From the NCBI GenBank assembly GCA_041390125.1, contig JAWKQN010000003.1, positions 186,001-250,000 on the forward strand: 64,000 nucleotides of DNA, written 5' to 3'. Positions 8,683 through 16,857 of the stretch are shown here, in pieces. Within the stretch, counting starts at the first letter, position 1. Every line of letters begins with the position of its first letter. Source of the DNA: Gemmatimonadota bacterium. GTDB lineage: Bacteria > Gemmatimonadota > Gemmatimonadetes > Longimicrobiales > Gaopeijiaceae. The notes under the pieces were generated by a model. It searched no databases and had not been told where the DNA came from. It worked only from the letters and a program-made list of their open reading frames with translations. The position numbers and the translations under genes are program-made.

Positions 8683-10524
8683 ATGACGCACGCCTCCGCG
8701 CCCGCCCCCCTCCGCGGTTCGATCGCGCTCGCGCGCACCGGCCTCCTGGCCGCGCTGCTCGGACTGTCGCTGGCGGCCTCGCTCGCGGCCCAGACCGAGG
8801 CCTCCGCGAGCGATCCCTCCGGCACCGACGAAGCCTATCCGTGGGCCCGGGCCACGCTGGCCGGCATGACGCTGCGGCAGAAGGCGGGCCAGGTGCTGAT
8901 GCCGCTCGTGGACGGGTCGTTCGCCCCGGCCGGCTCCGACAGCCACACCCGGGTGCTCGACGCCATCGAAGGCGCCGAGGTGGGCGGCATCATCGTCACG
9001 GTGGGCTCCCCCACCGAGGTCGCGGTCAAGCTCAACTACCTGCAGGGTCTGTCCCGGCTCCCGCTCCTGGTGGGGGCGGATCTGGAGGAGGGGCCCGGCT
9101 TCCGCTTCGACGGCATCGTCCGGGTCCCCGGCGCCTACGAGCTGGGGGGAGCCACGACCTTCCCGTCCCTCATGGCCATCGGGGCCACGGGAGATCCGCA
9201 GTATGCCTACCAGGCCGGCCTGGCCACCGGGCGCGAGGCGCTCGCGCTCGGGATCCACATGCCGTTCGCGCCCGTCCTGGACGTCAACAACAACCCCGAC
9301 AACCCCATCATCAACACCCGCTCGTTCGGGGAGGACCCCCAGCAGGTCGCCGTGATGGGGTCGCTGTTCACACGGGGACTGCAGGAGAGCGGGGCCATCG
9401 CCACCGCCAAGCACTTCCCGGGGCACGGGGACACCGACACGGACTCGCACCTCTCCCTGCCGGTCATCCGCGCCACGCGGCAGCGGCTGGACTCGGTGGA
9501 GCTGGTGCCGTTCCGCCGCGTGATCGACGAGGGCATCGGGGCCATCATGACCGCGCACATCTCGCTGCCCGAGGTGACCGGGGAGCAGAGGATGCCGGCG
9601 ACGCTGTCGCCGCGGGTCATCGGGGGTCTGCTCCGGCGGGACCTGGGCTTCCAGGGCCTGGTGGTCACGGACGCGATGAACATGGGTGCGGTCGACCGGG
9701 CCTTCGGGCGTGGCGAAGCGGTGGTGCGGGCGCTGCTGGCCGGTGCCGACATCATCCTGATGCCGCCGAGCCCGGAATCGGCCGTCAACGCCATCGTGGC
9801 GGCGGTCGAAGGCGGTCGCCTCCCGGTGGCCCGGCTGGACGAGGCCGTCACGCGCATCCTGCAGGCCAAGGAGGCGCTGGGATTGGACGTGCGGCGCACG
9901 GCCGACATCGCCAGCGTGCTCTACACGGTGGGGATCCCCGAGCACCGCGCGCTGGCCGACGAGATCGCCGCCCGCTCGCTCACGCTGATCAAGAACGACC
10001 GGGTGCTCCCGCTGCGCGGGACCCGGCAGGCCCGGGTCTTCTCGCTCACCTATCGCCGGGAGAGCGACCTGCTGGCGGGGCGCGCCTTCGATCGGGCGTT
10101 GCGCTCCACCTATCCCCGGTTGCGCACCGAGAGCGTGGGCCGCGACACCGACGCGTCCGTGTACGCCCGGCTGGCGCGCGAGGTGCGCCAGTACGACCTG
10201 GTCGTCATCTCCACGTACGTCGCGGCGGTGTCGTCCTCGAACCAGATCGGGGTGGCGGAGGGGCTGGTGGACATCCTCGAAGGGCTGGTCGACGCCGGAG
10301 TTCCGCACGTCGTGGTCTCGTTCGGCAGCCCGTACCTGATCCGCGATTTCCCCGACGTGCGCGCCTTCGTGGCGGCTTGGAGCGGCGCCGCGGCCAGCCA
10401 GACGGCCGCAGCCAACGCGCTCTTCGGGCGGCGCGAGTTCACGGGTCGGCTTCCGACCAGCGTGCCGCCCGACTATCCCATCGGACACGGTCTGACCGTG
10501 CGCGGCTCCGGAGGAGATCGGTGA
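8683..10524 (+). CDS. Exported GH3 beta-N-acetylglucosaminidase (NagZ-type)
   Basis: 613 residues with a signal peptide ending near ASLAAQ, so periplasmic or secreted. NagZ-type GH3 enzymes cleave terminal GlcNAc from muropeptides. The hallmark catalytic loop K243-H-F-P-G-H-G-D-T is present with the catalytic-dyad His248, and the nucleophile is Asp330 in VVTDAMNMGA. Other family blocks are FAPVLDVNNNPDNPIINTRS and IMTAHISLPEV. A C-terminal GH3 domain extends to about residue 600. Most cytoplasmic NagZ proteins are ~340 residues; this exported two-domain form is usual in Bacteroidota/Gemmatimonadota-like genomes. Its stop overlaps the GTG of the next gene. Likely acts sequentially with NamZ. 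Confidence 0.92.
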   Translation: MTHASAPAPLRGSIALARTGLLAALLGLSLAASLAAQTEASASDPSGTDEAYPWARATLAGMTLRQKAGQVLMPLVDGSFAPAGSDSHTRVLDAIEGAEVGGIIVTVGSPTEVAVKLNYLQGLSRLPLLVGADLEEGPGFRFDGIVRVPGAYELGGATTFPSLMAIGATGDPQYAYQAGLATGREALALGIHMPFAPVLDVNNNPDNPIINTRSFGEDPQQVAVMGSLFTRGLQESGAIATAKHFPGHGDTDTDSHLSLPVIRATRQRLDSVELVPFRRVIDEGIGAIMTAHISLPEVTGEQRMPATLSPRVIGGLLRRDLGFQGLVVTDAMNMGAVDRAFGRGEAVVRALLAGADIILMPPSPESAVNAIVAAVEGGRLPVARLDEAVTRILQAKEALGLDVRRTADIASVLYTVGIPEHRALADEIAARSLTLIKNDRVLPLRGTRQARVFSLTYRRESDLLAGRAFDRALRSTYPRLRTESVGRDTDASVYARLAREVRQYDLVVISTYVAAVSSSNQIGVAEGLVDILEGLVDAGVPHVVVSFGSPYLIRDFPDVRAFVAAWSGAAASQTAAANALFGRREFTGRLPTSVPPDYPIGHGLTVRGSGGDR

Positions 10525-13500
10525 AGCGTTCTCCCGTCCCCCGCCTCGCCCTCTTCGTGCTCCTGTCCGGATGCTCCGGAGGCGGGCCGGCCCCGGTGGG
10601 GGGAAGCGCTCCCGCGGCGCCGGCCTATCGCCGCGCGGCGGATGCGGCTCCGCCGCTCGTGGACGCGCTGGACTTCGCCGCGGAACGCTGGATCGAACAG
10701 ACCGCTGCCAGCCTTTCGCTGCGCGAGGAGGCCGGGCAGCTCGTGATCCCCTGGATCCCGGGCGCCTACGCCTCCACGTCCAGCCCGGAGTTCCTGGAGA
10801 TCGCCGACCAGGTCGAAGGATTGGGACTGGGCGGCGTCTCCATCTCGATCGGATTGCCGCATTCGTACGCGGCCAAGCTGAACGAGCTGCAGCGGCGGGC
10901 GCGCGTGCCGCTCCTGGTCACGTCCGACTTCGAGAACGGCGGCCCGGGCATGCGCATCAACCATGTCTACGCCGTGCCCACGCTGCTGCCCCAGGGCGGT
11001 GGGACCAGCTTCCCGCCCACCATGGCGTTCGGTGCCATCGGCGACGAGGACGCGGCCTACGAGTATGGTCGCATCACGGCGGTGGAGGCGCGCGCGGTCG
11101 GCGTGCACATGATCTTCGCGCCCGTCCTGGACGTGAACTCCAATCCGGACAACCCCATCATCAACACGCGCTCCTTCGGGGAACGCCCGCTGGACGTGGC
11201 CCGGCTGGGCGTGGCCTTCATCGAAGGGGCGCGCGCCGGGGGCGCGCTCACGACCGCGAAGCACTTCCCCGGCCACGGGGACACCGAGACCGATTCACAC
11301 CTGGCCCTACCCGTCGTGACCGCCGACCAGGCGCGCCTGGATCGCTTCGAGCTGGTGCCCTTCCAGGCCGCCATCGACGCGGGCGTGGACGCCGTGATGA
11401 CGGCGCACGTGGCCGCGCCGGCCATCCTGGGGGAGGATGCGCCGCCCGCGACCCTGTCGCCGTACTTCATGACGCGCCTGCTGCGCGACGAGATGGGCTT
11501 CGACGGTGTGCTCTTCACGGACGCGCTGCGGATGGCGGCGATCACCGACGCCTACGGTGCGGGCGAGGCCGCGGTGATGGCGCTGGAGGCGGGCTCCGAC
11601 GTCATCCTGGCGCCCGTGGACGCCGGGGAGGCCGTCGCGGCCGTGGTGGACGCCGTCGAGTCGGGACGTCTGCCCCGTGCGCGGGTGCAGGCGTCCGTGC
11701 GGCGGATCCTGGCGCTCAAGGCGCGGGTGGGCCTGCACGAGCGGCGCTTCGTCGATCTCGAGGCCGTGGACGAGGTCGTGGGCGCGGCGGCGCACGTGCA
11801 CGAGGCCGAGCGCGACGCCGAGCGAGCGCTCACGCTGGTGGAGGATCCCTTCGGGCTCCTGCCGCTGGATCCGGTCCGCCGGCGCCGCGTGCTGTCCATC
11901 ACGCAGGCGCGCGCCGCCGATCCGGTGGCCGGGCTCGCGTTCGATGCCGAGCTGCGCCGCTACGGGCTGGATGTGCGCAGCGTACGCGTGGACGAGCAGA
12001 CCCCGGCGCCACGCTACGCGGAGCTCTCCGCGCTGTCGGACTCGATGGACGTCGTGGTGGTGAGCGCCTACACGCCGCCCGCGGCGGCCGTGGGCTCGGT
12101 CGCGGCGCCCCCGGGCTTGAGCGCGCTCGTGGCCGACCTGCGGGGCCGCACGCCCGTCGCGGTCGTCTCGCTGGGCAATCCCTACCTGCGCTCCGCCTTC
12201 CCCCACGCGGATGCGTATCTCATCGGGTGGGGCCCGCGCGAGATCCCGCAGCAGGCCGCCGCGCGCGCGCTCGTGGGTGCGGTGCCGATCACCGGGCGCC
12301 TGCCCATCGCCCTTCCCCCGGTCGCCCACCTGGGCATGGGGCTGGACCGCGCCGGGACGGGGGTGCGGCCCGTGGTCGACAGCCGGGATCCGCTCGCCGA
12401 GGCGGGCGTCCTGCCCGGGCGCGCCCCCGAGGCCCGCCCGCTCACGGCTGCGGCGCGGGGCCGTCAGGACTCCGGCGTGCGCGTCTCGCCGCTCGAGATC
12501 GCGGCGGACTCGGTGGACATGTCGGAGGCGGTGCTGGCCGAGCTCGATTCGCTGGTGCTGCGGGCCGTGGCCGACGGCGTGGCTCCCGGCGTCGCGCTGG
12601 CCGTGGGCCGGCGCGGTCGACTGGTGCGGCTGCGGGGCTACGGTCGCCTGGACACGGAGCCGCTCTCGGCGCCCGCCGATGCGGCTACGCTCTGGGATCT
12701 GGCCTCGTTGACCAAGGTGATCGGCACCACGACGGCCGCCATGCTGCTGGTGGAAGAGGGCAGGCTGGACCTCGACGCGCCGGTGATCCGCTATCTGCCG
12801 TCCTGGGCCGACGGCGACCCGCGCAAGCGCGATGTGACCGTGCGCGACCTGCTGTTGCATCGCGCCGGGCTGCCCCCCTTCCGGCAGTGGTACCTGGAGG
12901 AGCGGGGCCTGGACGCGTACCGGCGCGTGATCGACGGGCTGGCGCTGGAGCGGGCGCCGCGCGAGGAGACGGTCTACTCGGACATCGGGTTGATGACCGT
13001 GGGCTTCATCGTGGAGCACGTGAGCGGCGTGACCCTGGACACGTTCCTCGAGGAGCGAGTGTTCCGACCCCTGGGGATGCTGGACACGGGGTTCCGCCCC
13101 GGCCCCGAGCTGCTGGAGCGGATCGCGCCCACCGAGATCGACCGCATCGTGCGCATGCGCAAGGTCCGGGGCGAGGTGCACGACGAGAACGCCTGGGCGA
13201 TGGGCGGGGTGGCCGGACACGCCGGGCTGTTCTCCTCCGCCCGCGATCTCTCCATCTTCGCGGCCATGATGCTCGCCAACGGCACCGTGCCCGCCTGCCG
13301 CCCCGAGCCCGGATCGGGTGTGCCCTGCAACGGGCCCCGCCTGCGGTCGTCGACGCTGCTGAACGCGTCCACCATCCGGCTCTTCACCCTGCGGTCCGAG
13401 GGCGGCTCCAGCCGTGCGCTCGGATGGGACACCCCGAGCGGGGGCTCGTCGTCCGCCGGCCAGTACTTCTCGCGGCGCTCCTTCGGGCACACCGGGTTCA

Positions 13501-13673
13501 CGGGCACGTCCATCTGGATGGATCCGGAGCGCGACCTCTTCGTCGTGCTGCTCACGAATCGCGTGAACCCCACGCGCGAGAACCAGACGCACGTCCCCTT
13601 CCGGCGCGCCGTCCACGATCTGGCCGCGCGGGCCATCCTGGACGTTCCGGTCGAGCGCCGGGGATCGCCGTAG
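10521..13673 (+). CDS. GH3 glucosaminidase fused to a serine beta-lactamase-fold domain, lipoprotein
   Basis: 1050 residues from the GTG at 10521, which overlaps the upstream stop and follows GGAGGAG. A lipobox (LLSGC, Cys near 17) predicts lipidation. Residues ~50-600 are a NagZ-type GH3 module with KHFPGHGDT (Lys247 onward) and FTDALRMAAI. Residues ~660-1045 are a class C beta-lactamase/DD-peptidase-like domain: Ser729-L-T-Lys732, Tyr819-Ser-Asp, and His990-Thr-Gly in place of KTG. In B. subtilis the NamZ/NagZ partner is the amidase AmiE, also of serine beta-lactamase fold, so an amidase trimming peptides from muramyl units is plausible. It is paralogous to the preceding GH3 gene. Esterase or DD-peptidase activity is the alternative for the C-terminal domain. 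Confidence 0.92.
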   Translation: MKRSPVPRLALFVLLSGCSGGGPAPVGGSAPAAPAYRRAADAAPPLVDALDFAAERWIEQTAASLSLREEAGQLVIPWIPGAYASTSSPEFLEIADQVEGLGLGGVSISIGLPHSYAAKLNELQRRARVPLLVTSDFENGGPGMRINHVYAVPTLLPQGGGTSFPPTMAFGAIGDEDAAYEYGRITAVEARAVGVHMIFAPVLDVNSNPDNPIINTRSFGERPLDVARLGVAFIEGARAGGALTTAKHFPGHGDTETDSHLALPVVTADQARLDRFELVPFQAAIDAGVDAVMTAHVAAPAILGEDAPPATLSPYFMTRLLRDEMGFDGVLFTDALRMAAITDAYGAGEAAVMALEAGSDVILAPVDAGEAVAAVVDAVESGRLPRARVQASVRRILALKARVGLHERRFVDLEAVDEVVGAAAHVHEAERDAERALTLVEDPFGLLPLDPVRRRRVLSITQARAADPVAGLAFDAELRRYGLDVRSVRVDEQTPAPRYAELSALSDSMDVVVVSAYTPPAAAVGSVAAPPGLSALVADLRGRTPVAVVSLGNPYLRSAFPHADAYLIGWGPREIPQQAAARALVGAVPITGRLPIALPPVAHLGMGLDRAGTGVRPVVDSRDPLAEAGVLPGRAPEARPLTAAARGRQDSGVRVSPLEIAADSVDMSEAVLAELDSLVLRAVADGVAPGVALAVGRRGRLVRLRGYGRLDTEPLSAPADAATLWDLASLTKVIGTTTAAMLLVEEGRLDLDAPVIRYLPSWADGDPRKRDVTVRDLLLHRAGLPPFRQWYLEERGLDAYRRVIDGLALERAPREETVYSDIGLMTVGFIVEHVSGVTLDTFLEERVFRPLGMLDTGFRPGPELLERIAPTEIDRIVRMRKVRGEVHDENAWAMGGVAGHAGLFSSARDLSIFAAMMLANGTVPACRPEPGSGVPCNGPRLRSSTLLNASTIRLFTLRSEGGSSRALGWDTPSGGSSSAGQYFSRRSFGHTGFTGTSIWMDPERDLFVVLLTNRVNPTRENQTHVPFRRAVHDLAARAILDVPVERRGSP

Positions 13674-13721
13674 CGTGCGGCGCCCCCGTCGCGCGTCCGC
13701 CCCTTGGCTCCGGGGCGCGCA

Positions 13722-15176
13722 GTGAGCGAAGCCTTCACCACCCTCGACGTGGGGGTGCTGGCCGCGTACCTCATCGGCGTCACCGTCTGGGGTGCCTGGC
13801 TGGGACGCGGTCAGAAGGGAGGGAGCGACTACTTCCTGGGCCGCCGCGAGCTGCCCTGGTTCGCGGTCATGCTGTCGGTGGTGGCCACCGAGACGAGCAC
13901 GCTCACCTTCCTGTCGATCCCGGGCGTCTCCTATCTGGGCACGCTGACGTTCCTGCAGCTGACGTTCGGCTACTTCCTGGGCCGGGTCGCGGTGAGCCTC
14001 GTCTTCCTCCCGGGCTACGCCAGCGGCGACATCACGACCGCCTACGGGATGCTGGAGACCCGCTTCGGGACGGGCGCGCGCCGCTTCACGTCGGCCGTCT
14101 TCATGGTGACCCGCCTGTTGGCGGACTCGGTGCGTCTGTTCGCCACCGCCATCCCGCTGGCCATCATCACCGGCTGGCCCTATCCCGTCTCCATCGCCGC
14201 CATCGCCCTGCTCACCGTGGTCTACACCTATCTGGGCGGGATCCGGGCCGTCGTGTGGGTGGACGCGCTCCAGATGGGGTTGTACCTGCTGGGCGGCGTG
14301 GTGGCGCTGGTTGCCATCGGGAGCGCGGTCGAGGGCGGGTGGGGCACGGTGCTGGCCGACGCCGCGGCTGCGGGCAAGCTGCAGGTCCTCGACTTCTCGT
14401 TCACGCTGTCGACGCCGTACACCTTCTGGGCCGGCGTGATCGGCGGCGGGTTCCTGACCATGGCGTCGCATGGCACGGACCAGCTGATCGTGCAGCGGCT
14501 GCTGACCTGCCGGGACCTGCGCGCGAGCCAGAAGGCGCTGGTGGGCAGCGGCATCGCCGTCCTCGTGCAGTTCGCGCTGTTCCTGGTCGTGGGCCTCGGC
14601 CTGTGGGTGTACTACCGCACGCCGACCGGGCCCCGCGTCTTCGACCGCCCGGACGAGATCTTCGCCCGCTTCATCGTCGAGGGGCTGCCGCCCGGGCTGA
14701 CCGGCCTGCTCATGGCCGGCGTCTTCGCGGCCGCGATGTCGTCGCTGTCCTCGTCGATCAACTCGCTGGCCTCGGCGTCCGCCTACGACTTCTGGGCCCC
14801 CCTGCGGGGCATCACCGACGACGGGCTCCTGCTCCGCGCCGGACGGGCCTTCACGCTGATCTGGTCCGCCCTCCTGGTGGGGGGCGCGGTGCTCTTCATC
14901 CCCCTCAGCCGAGGCACCTCGGCCGTCGAGGTGGCACTTGCGGTCGCCTCTCTGGTGTATGGGGGGCTACTCGGCGCATTCCTGTTGGGTGTACGGGGCG
15001 TTCGCGCCTCGTCCGCCCAGGTGGCCCTGGCCATGTCGGCCGGAATCGGGGTCGTCACGGCGATCTGGGTGGTGTGGACCGCCCAGGTGGCCTGGCCCTG
15101 GTTCGTGCCCATCGGATCCGCCGTGACGTTCACGACAGGTCGTATTCTTGCCCGAACGCGGGGAGCGCAGCCGTAG
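13722..15176 (+). CDS. Sodium:solute symporter (SSS family), candidate amino-sugar transporter
   Basis: 484 residues, about 13 hydrophobic helices. SSS-family segments are visible: YFLGRRELPWFAVMLSVVATETSTLTFL near the N-terminus, TYLGGIRAVVWVDALQ, GGGFLTMASHGTDQLIVQRL, and GLLMAGVFAAAMSSLSSSINS. Such proteins couple Na+ to uptake of sugars or related solutes. Its place between murein hydrolases and a BadF-type kinase mirrors the T. forsythia murT-murK order, so MurNAc or GlcNAc uptake is likely; this is inference from context. The GTG at 13722 was chosen over a TTG at 13704; both starts are weakly supported. The stop lies 2 bases before the kinase gene. Confidence 0.88.
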   Translation: MSEAFTTLDVGVLAAYLIGVTVWGAWLGRGQKGGSDYFLGRRELPWFAVMLSVVATETSTLTFLSIPGVSYLGTLTFLQLTFGYFLGRVAVSLVFLPGYASGDITTAYGMLETRFGTGARRFTSAVFMVTRLLADSVRLFATAIPLAIITGWPYPVSIAAIALLTVVYTYLGGIRAVVWVDALQMGLYLLGGVVALVAIGSAVEGGWGTVLADAAAAGKLQVLDFSFTLSTPYTFWAGVIGGGFLTMASHGTDQLIVQRLLTCRDLRASQKALVGSGIAVLVQFALFLVVGLGLWVYYRTPTGPRVFDRPDEIFARFIVEGLPPGLTGLLMAGVFAAAMSSLSSSINSLASASAYDFWAPLRGITDDGLLLRAGRAFTLIWSALLVGGAVLFIPLSRGTSAVEVALAVASLVYGGLLGAFLLGVRGVRASSAQVALAMSAGIGVVTAIWVVWTAQVAWPWFVPIGSAVTFTTGRILARTRGAQP

Positions 15177-15178
15177 GG

Positions 15179-16108
15179 ATGGTTATGCCGAACGAGGTGG
15201 TGATCGGGATCGATGGAGGCGGCACCCGCACGCGGGTGCTGATCATGGACCGCGAGGGCCGGGAGATCGGTCGGGGGGAGGGTTCGGCCACCCTCGTGGA
15301 CCCGGAAGCCCCGGGCAAGGCCGCCCTGCTGGTGGACACGATCGTGCGCCGGGTGCTGAACGAGCACCGGGTGCCGCGTCCGGCCGCGGCCCTGTGGGCC
15401 GCTCTGGCGGGCGCCGGGCGGGAGGTGACCCGGACCCGCATCCGCTCCGAGCTGGAGGAGATCTCGCGCGACATGGTGCGGCGCGTGGGCGTGGGGACCG
15501 ATGTCGACGCGGCCATCCACGATGCCTTCGACCATCAGCCCGGCATCGTGCTCATCGCCGGGACCGGGACCATCGTGCACGCACTCTCCCCCGGCGGGGA
15601 GCGCATGTCGGTGGGGGGGTGGGGCGCACGGCTTGGAGACGAAGGCTCGGGCTACGCCATCGCCCTGGCGGGTCTCAAGGCCATCCTGCGGGCGCAGGAC
15701 GGCCGCAGCGAGCCGACCGCGCTGACCGGTCTCCTGGCCGACCTGGACCTGGAGACGCCCGCAGCGCTGGTCGACTGGGTGGCACACGCCACCAAGCGGG
15801 ACGTGGCCGCCCTGGCGCCCCGCGTCGTGGCCATCGCGGACGACGGGGACCCGGTGGCCAAGCAGATCGTCGAGCAGGCGGTCTCCGAGCTGCGTCTCCA
15901 CCTGAAGGCGATCCTGGAGCGCCTGGGGCCGCAGAGCCGGATCCGCACGGTGGCCCTCGTGGGCGGCCTGGTCATGCCGGGGCGCCCGCTGCGCTCGCGC
16001 ATGGAGCGCGTCATCGCCGAGCTGGGGCTCGAGATCCTGGCGCGGGAGGTGCGACCGGATCGGGGCGCCGCCCGCTTCGCCATGGACCTGATCGAAGCCA
16101 CCGTCTGA
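15179..16108 (+). CDS. BadF/BadG/BcrA/BcrD-type ATPase, amino-sugar kinase (MurK/NagK-like)
   Basis: 309 residues of the ASKHA fold. The N-terminal phosphate-1 loop (VIGIDGGGTRTRVLIMD), IVLIAGTGTIVHAL and WGARLGDEGSGYAIA blocks and the late VALVGGLV adenosine motif are characteristic of the BadF-type GlcNAc/MurNAc kinases. It should phosphorylate the sugar imported by the adjacent symporter. MurQ etherase, the next step for MurNAc-6-P, is not in the window. The ATG at 15179 is used; an in-frame ATG at 15185 is possible. It is followed by a hairpin that probably ends the operon. GlcNAc versus MurNAc specificity cannot be decided. Confidence 0.85.
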   Translation: MVMPNEVVIGIDGGGTRTRVLIMDREGREIGRGEGSATLVDPEAPGKAALLVDTIVRRVLNEHRVPRPAAALWAALAGAGREVTRTRIRSELEEISRDMVRRVGVGTDVDAAIHDAFDHQPGIVLIAGTGTIVHALSPGGERMSVGGWGARLGDEGSGYAIALAGLKAILRAQDGRSEPTALTGLLADLDLETPAALVDWVAHATKRDVAALAPRVVAIADDGDPVAKQIVEQAVSELRLHLKAILERLGPQSRIRTVALVGGLVMPGRPLRSRMERVIAELGLEILAREVRPDRGAARFAMDLIEATV

Positions 16109-16140
16109 CCGGCGAGGGGGGCCTCGCGCCCCCCGCCGGT
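16108..16140 (+). terminator. GC-rich hairpin after the sugar-kinase gene
   Basis: An imperfect 15-bp inverted repeat (ACCGGCGAGGGGGGC against CGCCCCCCGCCGGT) begins in the stop codon. There is no T-run. It probably ends the salvage operon. Confidence 0.5.
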
Positions 16141-16202
16141 CCCCCGTCTGTCCAAGCGGCAGACGCGTCCGCCGCCGCGACCGTCTCGCGTGCCGTTTCG
16201 GC

Positions 16203-16238
16203 TGGTTTTCCAGTGGTTTTCGTTGGCACGGCGCCTGC
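16203..16238 (+). promoter_or_regulatory. Sigma-54-type -24/-12 promoter with upstream direct repeat, before hsp20
   Basis: TGGCACG (16224-16230), 5 bases, TGC (16236-16238) gives GG-N10-GC spacing and matches the RpoN consensus TGGCACGN4TTGCW at all but one defined base. A T-run follows. Immediately upstream, TGGTTTTC is repeated at 16203-16210 and 16214-16221, 11 bp apart, i.e. one helical turn. The predicted start is near 16250, leaving a ~70-base leader to the hsp20 ATG. Confidence 0.6.
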
Positions 16239-16320
16239 TTTTCCTTCCGGCCGACAATGCCGACCTGCCGCGCTCCTGGCATGCGGACGGGGCGCGGCCC
16301 AGACCTCTACGGAGAAGCAG

Positions 16321-16767
16321 ATGGCCATCACGCGCTACACGGCCCGGCGGCCGAATCCCTGGCAGGACTTCGATCAGCTCTTCAACCGCTTCTTCACCGA
16401 CCGGCCGCTGGCCCCGGAGGGGACGTCCGTCTCCGACTGGATGCCCGCGGTCGACGTGCGGGAGTCGGCGGAGGAGCTGACGCTGACGGCAGACCTGCCG
16501 GGTCTGACGGAGAAGGACATCGACATCGAGTTCGAGAACGGAGTGCTGACGATCCGCGGGGAGAAGCGCAGCGAGGAGCAGAAGGACGGCGAGCGCTATC
16601 ACATCTGGGAGCGCCGCTACGGATCCTTCCAGCGCTCGTTCACCCTGCCGCGCACGGTCAAGAGCGACTCCGTGCGGGCCGAGTTCGACCAGGGCGTCCT
16701 GACGGTGCACCTGCCCAAGGTGCCGGAGGCCAAGAGCCGCAAGATCGAGGTCTCCACGCGCGCCTGA
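16321..16767 (+). CDS. hsp20: Hsp20/alpha-crystallin small heat-shock protein
   Basis: ATP-independent holdase chaperone of 148 residues. It has a short N-terminal arm (NPWQDFDQLFNRFF), an alpha-crystallin domain from about 45 to 140 starting WMPAVDVRESAEELTLTADL, the GVLTIRGEKR strand, the typical YGSFQRSFTLP block and GVLTVHLPK, and a short C-terminal tail (SRKIEVSTRA). Length is standard. The ATG has a GGAGAAG Shine-Dalgarno. It stands alone behind a sigma-54-like promoter and ahead of a strong hairpin, so it is probably monocistronic and stress-induced. Confidence 0.96.
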   Translation: MAITRYTARRPNPWQDFDQLFNRFFTDRPLAPEGTSVSDWMPAVDVRESAEELTLTADLPGLTEKDIDIEFENGVLTIRGEKRSEEQKDGERYHIWERRYGSFQRSFTLPRTVKSDSVRAEFDQGVLTVHLPKVPEAKSRKIEVSTRA

Positions 16768-16793
16768 TCGCCGGGCCGAGGGTCGGAACGGAC

Positions 16794-16827
16794 GAAGGCC
16801 GGTGCCCCCCGGGGGGCACCGGCCTTC
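16794..16827. terminator. Perfect 17-bp inverted repeat between convergent genes
   Basis: GAAGGCCGGTGCCCCCC is followed directly by its exact reverse complement, forming a very strong hairpin between convergent hsp20 and the beta-helix lipoprotein gene. Its symmetry suits a bidirectional terminator: TTC closes it on the + strand and, read from the other strand, the same. Confidence 0.75.
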
Positions 16828-16857
16828 TGCGCGTCGGAGGACGAGCGGGGTGCGCGC

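Noticed and set aside
8601..13673. A single + strand open frame spanning both GH3 genes
   Set aside because: Its first 640 codons are out of frame with the well-conserved first GH3 protein; the real second gene begins at the GTG at 10521 with a lipoprotein signal.
13704..13706. TTG start for the symporter
   Set aside because: Adds six residues with no similarity and no better ribosome site than the GTG at 13722.
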